This document shows positions 1-7,535 of a stretch of 64,000 nucleotides of DNA, one piece after another. The translations under genes and the position numbers were made by a program. Each line of letters opens with the position of its first letter. The stretch's first letter is position 1. The notes beneath the pieces are model-generated. The model had not been told where the DNA came from, searched no databases, and was given only the letters and a program-made list of their open reading frames with translations. The stretch is from Streptomyces triculaminicus (GTDB taxonomy: Bacteria > Actinomycetota > Actinomycetes > Streptomycetales > Streptomycetaceae), in contig NZ_JAFMOF010000005.1 in assembly GCF_017349075.1 (NCBI RefSeq), positions 248,001 through 312,000 on the forward strand, in the 5' to 3' direction.

Positions 1-874
1 GCACGGCCCACTTCACGTGCGCGATGAGGTCGAGGACGAGGAGGACCGCCGCGAGGCCGGCCAGGGCTCCGTAGAGCGTGGGGCGCGGGGCGCGGTCGGT
101 GAGGGGGCCGGCCGCGAGGACGCCCAGGGTCATGCCGACGCCGAAGAGCGCCAGCACGAACGTGACCGAGGTTTCGGAGAAGCCGGTGACCTCCACCGCC
201 ATCGCGGAGAGGTAGCTGTAGACGGCGAAGACGCCCGCGAAGCCGAAGACCGTGGTCAGCAGGCCCAGCAGCACCTGGCGGCCGCCCAGGGCGCGCAGCT
301 CCTTGCCCAGCCCCGCGCCCTGCTCGGGCGGCAGCCGGGGGATCAGGCGGGCGAGGGCGGCCATGGCCGCGAGGCCGATCGCGGCCACGACGAGGAACGT
401 CGCGCGCCATCCCAGGTGCTGCCCCAGCAGGGTGGCGGCGGGGACGCCGACGATGTTGGCGACGGTCAGGCCGAGGAACATCGTGGCGACGGCCCGGGCC
501 TGCCGCCCCGGGGCCACCAGCCGGGCGGCGACGACGGACCCCACGCCGAAGAAGGCGCCGTGCGGCAGGCCCGCCAGCACCCGGGCGGCGACGAGCGGGC
601 CGAAGGTGGGGGCGAGCGCGGAGGCCAGGTTCCCGACGGTGAAGAGCGCCATGAGCAGGATGAGCATGCGCTTGCGAGGGATCCGGGAGCCCAGGGCGGT
701 GAGCAGGGGGGCGCCGACGACGACGCCGAGGGCGTAGGCCGAGACCAGGTATCCGGCGGTGGGGACGGACGTGTGCAGGTCGTCGGCGACGTTGGGCAGC
801 AGGCCCATCATGACGAACTCGGTCGTCCCTATGCCGAAGGCGGAGACTGCGAGGGCGAGCAGCGCCAGGGGCAT
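1..874 (-). CDS. MFS transporter, DHA1 (AraJ/NepI-like), 3' end outside window
   Basis: Membrane exporter of the major facilitator superfamily, probably a proton-driven efflux protein; the substrate cannot be told. About 291 residues are visible, beginning MPLALLALAVSAFGIGTTEF, which is the typical first helix of AraJ/NepI-type DHA1 carriers (the G-x-x-E-F-V-M-x-G-L-L signature). The loop after helix 2 contains G-S-R-I-P-R-K-R, a form of the MFS motif A, and alternating hydrophobic helices follow. The start is the ATG complementary to 872-874. The gene runs off the left edge, so the C-terminal half is unseen. It is transcribed in the same direction as the EEP-family gene upstream, with a gap of about 56 bases. 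Confidence 0.85.
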   Translation of the reverse strand, partial: MPLALLALAVSAFGIGTTEFVMMGLLPNVADDLHTSVPTAGYLVSAYALGVVVGAPLLTALGSRIPRKRMLILLMALFTVGNLASALAPTFGPLVAARVLAGLPHGAFFGVGSVVAARLVAPGRQARAVATMFLGLTVANIVGVPAATLLGQHLGWRATFLVVAAIGLAAMAALARLIPRLPPEQGAGLGKELRALGGRQVLLGLLTTVFGFAGVFAVYSYLSAMAVEVTGFSETSVTFVLALFGVGMTLGVLAAGPLTDRAPRPTLYGALAGLAAVLLVLDLIAHVKWAV

Positions 875-930
875 GGGGGCCTTTCGGGGGAGGGTGCGGT
901 GGGCAGCCCTCCACCCTACGGGCCGTCGGA

Positions 931-1956
931 TCAGACCTTGACGCGCGCCGCCACCGGCAGGTGGTCGCTCGGCGTGGCCGGCAGGGTCCACGCGGAGACC
1001 GGGTCCACGCCGCGCACCATGATCTGGTCGATCCGCGCCATGGGGAAGCTCGCCGGCCAGCTGAAGCCGAAGCCGTCGCCGGCCGCGCCCTGCGCGGAGC
1101 GCAGCTGCGAGGTGACGGGGGCGAGCGAGCGGTCGTTCATGGTGCCGTTGAGGTCGCCGAGGAGGACGACCTTGCGCACGGGCTCGCGGGCGATGGCACG
1201 GCCGAGGGCCGCGGCGCTGTTGTCGCGCTGCCCGGCGGTGAAGCCGGCGTTGAACTTCACGCGGACCGACGGCAGGTGGGCGACGTAGACGGCGACCGGG
1301 CCCCGCGGGGTCTGGACGGTGGCGCGCAGCGCCCGGGTCCAGCCCATCTGGATGTCGACGGGGCGGTCGTCGGAGAGCGGGTACTTGCTCCATACCCCGA
1401 CCGTGCCGTGCACGGCGTGGTACTTGTACGTGTCCGCCATCGCCCGCTCGTAGCGGGAGGCGTCGCTGAGCTCCTCCAGGGCGACCACGTCGGCGCCGGA
1501 GGCGGCGAGGGCCCGGGCGGTGGCGGCGGGGTCGGGGTTCTGGGCGTTGACGTTGTGGGTGGCGACGGTGAGGTCGCCGCCCTTGCCGGACTTGTCGCTG
1601 AGCAGGCCGCCGAAGAGGTTGAGCCAGATGACGGCCGGCAGCAGCAGGGCTATGAGGGCCGTCGCCGAGCGGCGCAGCAGCGCGAGCCCGAACAGCACCG
1701 GGATCAGCAGGCCCAGCCAGGGCAGGAACGTCTCGGTGAGGCTGCCGAGGTTGCCGACCTTGTTGGGGATGTCGGCGTGCAGCAGCATCAGCAGGGCGAG
1801 CAGGACGGCGACGGCCGCGACGATCACGCCGCGCCGCCAGATGCCCGGGCTTGTCCACTGCTCCCGCTCCCGGCTCAGGAAGTGCCGGGCTCCGGAGCCG
1901 GTCCGCTCCGGACCCGTGCCCTCGAGACCCGTCTCCTCCATGTATGCCTGCGGCAT
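931..1956 (-). CDS. endonuclease/exonuclease/phosphatase (EEP) family membrane protein
   Basis: 341 residues. The N-terminal third is a membrane anchor with three hydrophobic segments (about residues 43-62, 77-94 and 97-118). The C-terminal part is an EEP-fold hydrolase, which in other members cleaves phosphodiester bonds in nucleic acids, lipids or inositol phosphates with a divalent metal. Visible catalytic landmarks are T-H-N-V-N (about 133-137), the metal-binding glutamates of V-A-L-E-E-L (about 158-163), G-D-L-N-G, R-I-D-Q-I and the terminal S-D-H-L-P (330-334). The predicted topology places the domain outside the membrane. The start at 1956 has GAGGA six bases ahead; an in-frame ATG five codons later is possible. 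The substrate is unknown. Confidence 0.85.
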   Translation of the reverse strand: MPQAYMEETGLEGTGPERTGSGARHFLSREREQWTSPGIWRRGVIVAAVAVLLALLMLLHADIPNKVGNLGSLTETFLPWLGLLIPVLFGLALLRRSATALIALLLPAVIWLNLFGGLLSDKSGKGGDLTVATHNVNAQNPDPAATARALAASGADVVALEELSDASRYERAMADTYKYHAVHGTVGVWSKYPLSDDRPVDIQMGWTRALRATVQTPRGPVAVYVAHLPSVRVKFNAGFTAGQRDNSAAALGRAIAREPVRKVVLLGDLNGTMNDRSLAPVTSQLRSAQGAAGDGFGFSWPASFPMARIDQIMVRGVDPVSAWTLPATPSDHLPVAARVKV

Positions 1957-2169
1957 CCGCTGTCCTCACTGCTCCGTCGCTGCTTCCCCGCCACCCGACC
2001 ATAGGTGATCATGGCGGCGGGGCTCACCCGGACACCCCTGGGCGGGGCGTCGGGGAGGAGGACGAGCGTCCGGCCCGGCCGGGTTCCTGCGAACGGGGGC
2101 GTGCCCGGGTGCTGTGACACAACGGGCACATTCGGGCGAGTCCGCCCGCGTGCGCCGTACACGTACCTC

Positions 2170-2793
2170 TCACGCGGGCCGTACGCCCTCCAGCAGGGTG
2201 TCCACGATCCGCTCGGACAGGCCCTCCGGCAGCTCCCGCCACTCGTGGAACAGCGCGCGGGAGAGCATCGGGCTCACGAAGAGGTCGGTGAGGAGTTCGG
2301 TGTCGAGGTCGGCGCGGATCTCCCCGCTCGCCATGCCGCGGCGCAGCACCGCCTCGAACGCCTCGCGCCGGGCCGCCACGACCGTGTCGTGGTACTCGGC
2401 CCACAGCGCGGGCCGCGCCTGCACCTGGGCGACGACCGTGCGCAGCACGGCGGAGGAGCGCTTGGCCAGGCCGCGCCGGCGCAGGAACTCCAGGAGGGCG
2501 ACGAGGTCGTCGCGCACACAGGCGCCGGCAGGGCCGGGCACGGCCTCGTCGAGGGAGCGCAGCACGTCGAGCATCAGCGCCTCCTTGCCCGCCCAGCGCC
2601 GGTAGACGGTGGCCTTGCCGACGCCCGCCTCGCGGGCTATGCGCTCCATGGACAGCTCGGCGACGCCGACGCCGTCCTCGAGCAGCCGCAGCACCGTCTC
2701 GACGACGGCGGTGTCGACGGCCGGGCTGCGCGGCCGGCCGCGGCGCTCGGCCGGCGCCCCGGCCGACGCGCTCGTGGTGCCCTCGCCCGTCAT
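2170..2793 (-). CDS. TetR/AcrR-family transcriptional regulator
   Basis: 207 residues with an N-terminal helix-turn-helix at about residues 45-67 ([16 protein letters not shown], the canonical TetR recognition segment). The C-terminal half resembles the TetR_C ligand domain common in Streptomyces. Its ATG overlaps the TGA of the MFS exporter upstream (ATGA at 2790-2793), so the two are translationally coupled. By analogy with other exporter-regulator pairs it probably represses the exporter and responds to a transported compound; the ligand is unknown. Confidence 0.9.
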   Translation of the reverse strand: MTGEGTTSASAGAPAERRGRPRSPAVDTAVVETVLRLLEDGVGVAELSMERIAREAGVGKATVYRRWAGKEALMLDVLRSLDEAVPGPAGACVRDDLVALLEFLRRRGLAKRSSAVLRTVVAQVQARPALWAEYHDTVVAARREAFEAVLRRGMASGEIRADLDTELLTDLFVSPMLSRALFHEWRELPEGLSERIVDTLLEGVRPA

Positions 2794-4424
2794 CCCTCCG
2801 CCCCGCTCTCCGCCTCGGTCTGCCGCGCCCGGGGGGCCGGGCCGGCCGCGCCGGCCGTGGCGCGGGCCGCGCCCTTGGCGGGCAGGAAGAGCACCGCGAC
2901 CAGGGCCCCGAGCAGGGCGAAGGCGCTGGCGCCGAGGACGGTGACGTGCATGGCGTGGATGAAGGCGTCATGGGCCGGGCCGACGAGCTCGCGTCCCGCC
3001 GGGCCGAGGCCCCGGGCGACGGTGAGGGTGGCCTCGATGGACTCGCCGGCCGTGTGCCGGGCCTCCTCGCTCAGGCCGGGGACGGCCGCGAGGCGGTCGG
3101 AGACGCCGTCGCGGTAGACGGTGGAGAGCACCGAGCCGAGCACGGCGACCCCGAGGGCGCCGCCGATCTGGCGGAAGGTGTTGTTCACCGCCGAGCCGGA
3201 GCCGGCCTTCTCGCGGGGCAGCGACTGCATGATCGAGACGGTGGCGGGCGGCGTGATGTGGGCCATCGCGGCGCCCTGGAAGAGGAAGAGGACCTCCAGG
3301 ACCCACAGGGGGGTGTCGGTGTCCAGCAGGGCGTAGCCGGCCATCGTCGCGGCCATGACGACCATGCCGCCGGTGCACACGGCGCGCGCGCCGAACCGCT
3401 CGACGACGATCCGGGTACGCGGCGCGAAGATCATCTGGGCGGCGGCGAGCGGCAGCATCAGCAGCCCGCTCTGCAGCGGGGTGAAGCCGCGCGCGCTCTG
3501 GAGGTAGAAGACCATGAAGAACGTGACGCCCATCAGCCCGAAGAAGACCAGCGCCAGCGAGGCGACGGCCGCCGAGAAGGCCGGGTTGCGGAAGTAGCGC
3601 ACGTCCATGGCGGGGTGGCTGCTGCGCCGCTCGTGCAGGACGAACAGGACGAGCACGAGCAGGCCGCCCCCGGCCGTCCCGTAGACCTCGGGCACGGTGA
3701 AGTCGGCGAGCTGGCCGCCCTTGATGATGCCGTACACCAGCAGGACGAGCCCGACGACGGACAGCAGCACCCCGAGCGGGTCGAGCCGGCCGGGCCGGGG
3801 GTTCTTCGAGTCCGGCACGAGCACCACCATCGCGATCAGGACGGCGGTGACGATCGGGATGTTGATCAGGAAGACCGAGCCCCACCAGAAGTGGCTGAGC
3901 AGCAGCCCGCCGGTGATCGGCCCTATGGCGATGGCGAGCCCGACCGCGCCGGCCCAGATGCCGATGGCCTTGGGCTGCTCCTCCCGCTCGAAGACGTTGA
4001 CGATGATCGCGAGCGTCGAGGGCATCACGAACGCCCCGCCGAAGCCCATGAGGGCGCGGAAGGCGATGAGTTCCTCGGGGGAGCCGGCCATGGAGGCGAG
4101 CGCGGAGCCGACGCCGAAGACGGCCATGCCGAAGATCAGGACCCGCCTGCGGCCCCACCGGTCGCCGAGCAGGCCGGCGGTGAACAGCATGCCGGCGAAG
4201 ACGAGCGTGTAGGCGTTGATCGCCCACTCCAGCTCGCTCTGGGTCGCACCCAGCCCCTCGGGCGCGGGCGCGGCGATGGTCTTCATCGCGACGTTGAGGA
4301 CGGAGTTGCCCAGGACGACCACGAGCAGGCTGCACAGCAGCACGGCCAGGACGGCCCAGCGCCTGCGGTGCACGGCCTCGGGGACCTTGCGCGGCGGCGG
4401 GGCGGCGGTGTCGGGGGTTGCCAT
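2790..4424 (-). CDS. MFS transporter, DHA2 family (EmrB/QacA-like drug exporter)
   Basis: About 544 residues and 14 hydrophobic helices, as expected for DHA2 proton antiporters that extrude drugs or dyes. Helix 1 starts [15 protein letters not shown], followed by L-N-V-A-M, and the helix 2-3 loop reads G-D-R-W-G-R-R-R, the MFS motif A. Helix 5 has G-P-I-T-G-G-L-L, a motif C antiporter signature. The chosen start is the ATG at 4424: a -10 hexamer TAGGGT lies exactly seven bases upstream, which suggests a leaderless transcript. The frame stays open to 4496 but without a better start. It is coupled to the downstream TetR gene. Confidence 0.88.
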   Translation of the reverse strand: MATPDTAAPPPRKVPEAVHRRRWAVLAVLLCSLLVVVLGNSVLNVAMKTIAAPAPEGLGATQSELEWAINAYTLVFAGMLFTAGLLGDRWGRRRVLIFGMAVFGVGSALASMAGSPEELIAFRALMGFGGAFVMPSTLAIIVNVFEREEQPKAIGIWAGAVGLAIAIGPITGGLLLSHFWWGSVFLINIPIVTAVLIAMVVLVPDSKNPRPGRLDPLGVLLSVVGLVLLVYGIIKGGQLADFTVPEVYGTAGGGLLVLVLFVLHERRSSHPAMDVRYFRNPAFSAAVASLALVFFGLMGVTFFMVFYLQSARGFTPLQSGLLMLPLAAAQMIFAPRTRIVVERFGARAVCTGGMVVMAATMAGYALLDTDTPLWVLEVLFLFQGAAMAHITPPATVSIMQSLPREKAGSGSAVNNTFRQIGGALGVAVLGSVLSTVYRDGVSDRLAAVPGLSEEARHTAGESIEATLTVARGLGPAGRELVGPAHDAFIHAMHVTVLGASAFALLGALVAVLFLPAKGAARATAGAAGPAPRARQTEAESGAEG

Positions 4425-4431
4425 GCGGACC

Positions 4432-4437
4432 ACCCTA
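4432..4437 (-). promoter_or_regulatory. -10 hexamer of leaderless MFS promoter (TAGGGT)
   Basis: TAGGGT on the minus strand followed by seven bases and then the ATG of the DHA2 exporter, which places the transcription start at or next to the start codon. An 8-bp palindrome TTCCGGAA (4444-4451) just upstream could be a regulator half of an operator. The same layout recurs in front of several other genes in the window. Confidence 0.5.
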
Positions 4438-4626
4438 GGACACTTCCGGAACGGTCCCGTCTCGTATGGGAAGGACTTTACGGACGCCGCGCGCACGGCC
4501 GCCGCCGGCCACCCTTCCGGCCGTACCCGGGGTTCACTTCCGCGCCCGCCCGGGCCGTGTCAGCATGGAGGTGATCCGGGGACGCCGTCAGGGCGCCTCG
4601 AGACGACACATACAGGAGCCATGGCC

Positions 4627-5496
4627 ATGACGCATGCCGTGAAGGCGCCCGACAGCGGCGCGAAGAACCCCAAGTCGCTGTACGGCGGAACGAGCTCTCG
4701 ACGCATCACCGTCCGTGACATCGCCGCCGCCAAGGAGCGCGGCGAGAAGTGGCCCATGCTCACCGCCTACGACGCGATGACCGCCTCCGTCTTCGACGAG
4801 GCCGGCATCCCCGTCATGCTCGTGGGCGACTCCATGGGCAACTGTCACCTCGGCTACGAGTCCACGGTGCCCGTCACCATGGACGAGATCACCCTTCTGT
4901 CGGCCGCCGTCGTACGGGGCACCCGGCGCGCCCTGGTCGTCGGCGACCTGCCCTTCGGCTCGTACCAGGAGGGCCCGGTGCAGGCGCTGCGCAGCGCCAC
5001 CCGGCTGGTGAAGGAGGCGGGCGTCGGCGCGGTCAAGCTGGAGGGCGGCGAGCGGTCGGCCCACCAGATCGAGCTGCTGGTCCAGGCCGGCATCCCGGTC
5101 ATGGCGCACATCGGCCTGACCCCCCAGTCCGTCAACGCCTACGGCGGCTACCCCGTGCAGGGGCGCGGCGAGGAGGCGGCGGCACAGCTGCTGCGCGACG
5201 CCAAGGCCGTCCAGGACGCGGGCGCCTTCGCGGTCGTGCTGGAGCTGGTCCCGGCGGAGCTGGCCGCCGAGGTCACCCGCGTGCTGCACATCCCCACGGT
5301 GGGCATCGGCGCCGGCGCCGAGTGCGACGCCCAGGTGCTGGTGTGGACCGACATGGCCGGCATGACGGACGGCCGGGTGCCGCGCTTCGTCAAGCAGTAC
5401 GCACGGCTGCGCGAGGCGCTGGGCGACGCGGCCAAGGCGTTCGCGGAGGACGTCGTCGGCGGGGCGTACCCGGCCGAGGAGCACTCCTTCCACTGA
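4627..5496 (+). CDS. panB: 3-methyl-2-oxobutanoate hydroxymethyltransferase (PanB)
   Basis: 289 residues. First step of pantothenate and coenzyme A synthesis: transfers a hydroxymethyl group from 5,10-methylene-THF to alpha-ketoisovalerate to give ketopantoate, in the cytoplasm. Clear PanB landmarks: P-M-L-T-A-Y-D near the start, V-G-D-S-M-G-N with the Mg-binding aspartate, K-L-E-G-G, M-A-H-I-G-L-T-P-Q and the P-T-V-G-I-G-A-G active-site segment. Of two near ATGs (4621 and 4627) the second is preferred because AGGAG ends eight bases before it, against two bases for the first. It stands alone, divergent from the MFS-TetR operon, and is followed by a GC-rich hairpin. Confidence 0.96.
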   Translation: MTHAVKAPDSGAKNPKSLYGGTSSRRITVRDIAAAKERGEKWPMLTAYDAMTASVFDEAGIPVMLVGDSMGNCHLGYESTVPVTMDEITLLSAAVVRGTRRALVVGDLPFGSYQEGPVQALRSATRLVKEAGVGAVKLEGGERSAHQIELLVQAGIPVMAHIGLTPQSVNAYGGYPVQGRGEEAAAQLLRDAKAVQDAGAFAVVLELVPAELAAEVTRVLHIPTVGIGAGAECDAQVLVWTDMAGMTDGRVPRFVKQYARLREALGDAAKAFAEDVVGGAYPAEEHSFH

Positions 5497-5514
5497 TCCG
5501 CCCCGTGGGGACCG

Positions 5515-5538
5515 GGCGCCGGCCGGCCCGCCGGCGCC
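5515..5538 (+). terminator. GC-rich hairpin after panB
   Basis: GGCGCCGG (5515-5522) and CCGGCGCC (5531-5538) form an 8-bp perfect stem with an 8-base loop, 18 bases after the panB stop codon. There is no T-tract, as is common for Streptomyces terminators. Confidence 0.45.
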
Positions 5539-5539
5539 G

Positions 5540-5611
5540 TGTCGGCGGCCTGTCGGCGCTCTGTCGGCGCCCGGCCCCCACCGCCGGAAAATTGTCGACG
5601 CGGTGTCGGCG
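5540..5611 (+). promoter_or_regulatory. 11-bp-spaced direct repeats TGTCGGCG upstream of ABC exporter (candidate SARP operator)
   Basis: TGTCGGCG occurs at 5540-5547, 5551-5558 and 5562-5569, each exactly 11 bases apart. A second pair, TGTCGACG at 5593-5600 and TGTCGGCG at 5604-5611, is again 11 bases apart. Eight bases after the last repeat comes CACCGT (5620-5625), a possible -10 element seven bases before the ATG at 5633. Heptamer repeats in 11-bp register ending 8 bp before the -10 is the known architecture of promoters activated by SARP regulators. A SARP-type gene lies convergently downstream. The binding itself is inferred. Confidence 0.5.
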
Positions 5612-5632
5612 GGGGCTGGCACCGTAGTCGGC

Positions 5633-6661
5633 ATGACGCGAAAAGACATCCCGGCACGCGGCGGGAACGCCGTCGAAGTCCGGGGCCTGGTCAAGCACTT
5701 CGGCGAGACGAAGGCCCTGGACGGAGTCGACCTGGACGTACGCGAGGGCACCGTCCTCGGTGTCCTCGGCCCCAACGGCGCGGGCAAGACCACCCTGGTG
5801 CGCTGCCTGTCCACCCTCATCCGGCCGGACGCGGGCACCGCCCGCGTCGCCGGCTACGACGTGGTGCGCCAGCCCCGGCAGCTGCGCCGGGTCATCGGGC
5901 TCACCGGCCAGTACGCCTCCGTCGACGAGAAGCTCTCCGGCCGCGAGAACCTCTACATGATCGGGCGGCTGCTCGACCTCTCCCGCAAGGACGCCCGGCG
6001 GCGGGCGGACGAGATGCTGGAGCGCTTCTCCCTGACCGAGGCCGCCAAGCGGCCCGCCATGAACTACTCCGGCGGCATGCGCCGCCGCCTCGACCTGGCC
6101 GCCTCCATGATCGGCCGGCCCTCCGTGCTCTATCTGGACGAGCCCACCACCGGCCTCGACCCCCGCACCCGCAACGAGGTGTGGGAGGAGGTGCAGCGGA
6201 TGGTCGGCGAGGGCACCACCGTCCTGCTGACCACGCAGTACATGGAGGAGGCCGAGCAGCTCGCCCACGAGCTGACGGTCGTCGACCGCGGCCGGGTGAT
6301 CGCCGGCGGCCGCGTCGACGAGCTGAAGGCCAAGGTCGGCGGGCGCACCCTGCAGGTCCGCCCGGCGGACCCGGCGGACCTGCACCGGCTGGCCGCGGAG
6401 GTCACCCGCGCCGGGCTGGACGGCATCGCCGGCGCCACCGCCGACGCGACGGAGGGCGTGGTCAACGTCCCGATCGTCAGCGACGAGCAGCTGACCGCCG
6501 TGGTGGGCCTGCTGGGCGAGCGCGGCTTCGCCCTCGCCGGGATCAGCACCCACCTGCCCAGCCTCGACGAGGTCTTCCTCGCCGTCACGGGCCAGAAGAC
6601 GTCCGCCCCGAGCGAGGCACAGGACACCCGCACCGACGAGTTCCAGGAGGTCGCGGCATGA
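5633..6661 (+). CDS. ABC transporter ATP-binding protein, DrrA-like
   Basis: 342 residues; ATPase of a two-component exporter of the daunorubicin-resistance (DrrA) type, working at the inner face of the membrane with the permease encoded next. Motifs in order: Walker A G-P-N-G-A-G-K-T-T (about 46-54), Q-loop T-G-Q-Y-A-S-V-D, signature Y-S-G-G-M-R-R-R, Walker B V-L-Y-L-D-E-P-T-T-G-L-D, and T-T-Q-Y-M-E-E-A-E where the switch histidine is replaced by glutamine, as usual in DrrA proteins. A C-terminal accessory domain follows. The ATG at 5633 is chosen because it starts the conserved region; no Shine-Dalgarno is seen, so leaderless initiation is possible. Its stop overlaps the permease start (ATGA). 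The substrate, presumably a hydrophobic drug or a self-made metabolite, is unknown. Confidence 0.9.
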   Translation: MTRKDIPARGGNAVEVRGLVKHFGETKALDGVDLDVREGTVLGVLGPNGAGKTTLVRCLSTLIRPDAGTARVAGYDVVRQPRQLRRVIGLTGQYASVDEKLSGRENLYMIGRLLDLSRKDARRRADEMLERFSLTEAAKRPAMNYSGGMRRRLDLAASMIGRPSVLYLDEPTTGLDPRTRNEVWEEVQRMVGEGTTVLLTTQYMEEAEQLAHELTVVDRGRVIAGGRVDELKAKVGGRTLQVRPADPADLHRLAAEVTRAGLDGIAGATADATEGVVNVPIVSDEQLTAVVGLLGERGFALAGISTHLPSLDEVFLAVTGQKTSAPSEAQDTRTDEFQEVAA

Positions 6662-7482
6662 GCGCGGCGACGGTCAGCGCGCCCACGGCGGCGCCCGCCC
6701 ACGAGGGCCGGATCGGCCTGCGGGCCAATGTGCGGCACATCGGGGCGCTCGCGCGGCGCAACATGCTGCAGATCAAGGCGGACCCGGAGTCGATGTTCGA
6801 CGCCGTGATCATGCCGATCATCTTCATCCTGCTCTTCACCTACGTCTTCGGCGGCTCGATGGCCGGCAAGGGCCACGAGCAGGAGTACCTCAACTACCTG
6901 GTGCCCGGCCTGATGGCCATGCAGGGCATGAACATCGCCATGGCCGTCGGCACAGGCGTCAACGACGACTTCAAGAAGGGGGTGATGGACCGCTTCCGCA
7001 CCATGCCGATATCCCGGTCCTCCGTCCTCGTCGCGAAGATCGTGGTCGAGGTCGGCCGGATGCTCGTCGCCACCGCCATCCTGCTCGGCATGGGCTTCGC
7101 CCTCGGCCTGTCCATCACCACCACCCCGCTGCACCTGCTGGCCGCGGTCGCTCTGTCCATGGTGTTCGGCGCCTCGCTGATGTGGGTCTTCATCCTGCTC
7201 GGCCTGTCCCTGAAGACCCCGCAGGCCGTCCAGGGCATGGCGATGATCATCCTGATGCCGCTCCAGTTCGGCAGCTCGATCTTCGCGCCGACGGCCAAGA
7301 TGCCCGGCTGGCTGGAGGGCTTCACGAAGTACAACCCGCTGTCCAACCTCGCCGACGCCTCCCGCCACCTGATGCGCGGCGGACCGGTCGCCCACTCGAT
7401 GTGGATGACGCTGGCCTGGGCCGCGGGCATCACGCTGGTGACGGCGCCGCTGGCGGTCGCGAAGTTCCGCAACAAGACCTGA
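6658..7482 (+). CDS. ABC-2 type transporter permease, DrrB-like
   Basis: 274 residues, six hydrophobic segments, membrane partner of the preceding ATPase. Typical ABC-2 permease features: cytoplasmic N-terminus, first helix V-I-M-P-I-I-F-I-L-L-F, the conserved K-G-V-M-D-R-F-R-T-M-P-I-S-R-S loop, and near the end Q-F-G-S-S-I-F-A-P with N-P-L-S-N-L-A-D-A-S-R. The start codon overlaps the ATPase stop by four bases. The gene is convergent with the SARP-like regulator, 53 bases apart. Confidence 0.9.
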   Translation: MSAATVSAPTAAPAHEGRIGLRANVRHIGALARRNMLQIKADPESMFDAVIMPIIFILLFTYVFGGSMAGKGHEQEYLNYLVPGLMAMQGMNIAMAVGTGVNDDFKKGVMDRFRTMPISRSSVLVAKIVVEVGRMLVATAILLGMGFALGLSITTTPLHLLAAVALSMVFGASLMWVFILLGLSLKTPQAVQGMAMIILMPLQFGSSIFAPTAKMPGWLEGFTKYNPLSNLADASRHLMRGGPVAHSMWMTLAWAAGITLVTAPLAVAKFRNKT

Positions 7483-7535
7483 GGCGGCCGGACCCGAACC
7501 GGGCCCGGTCCGCCGGCGCCGGACCGCGACGCGCG

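Noticed and set aside
17-1288. Long plus-strand open frame antisense to the MFS and EEP genes
   Set aside because: Low-complexity Glu/Gly/Arg/Gln composition with no folded-protein pattern; the opposite strand encodes recognisable families. The same holds for many long antisense frames, for example at 2946-4574, 8708-11050, 41989-43971 and 48811-50073.
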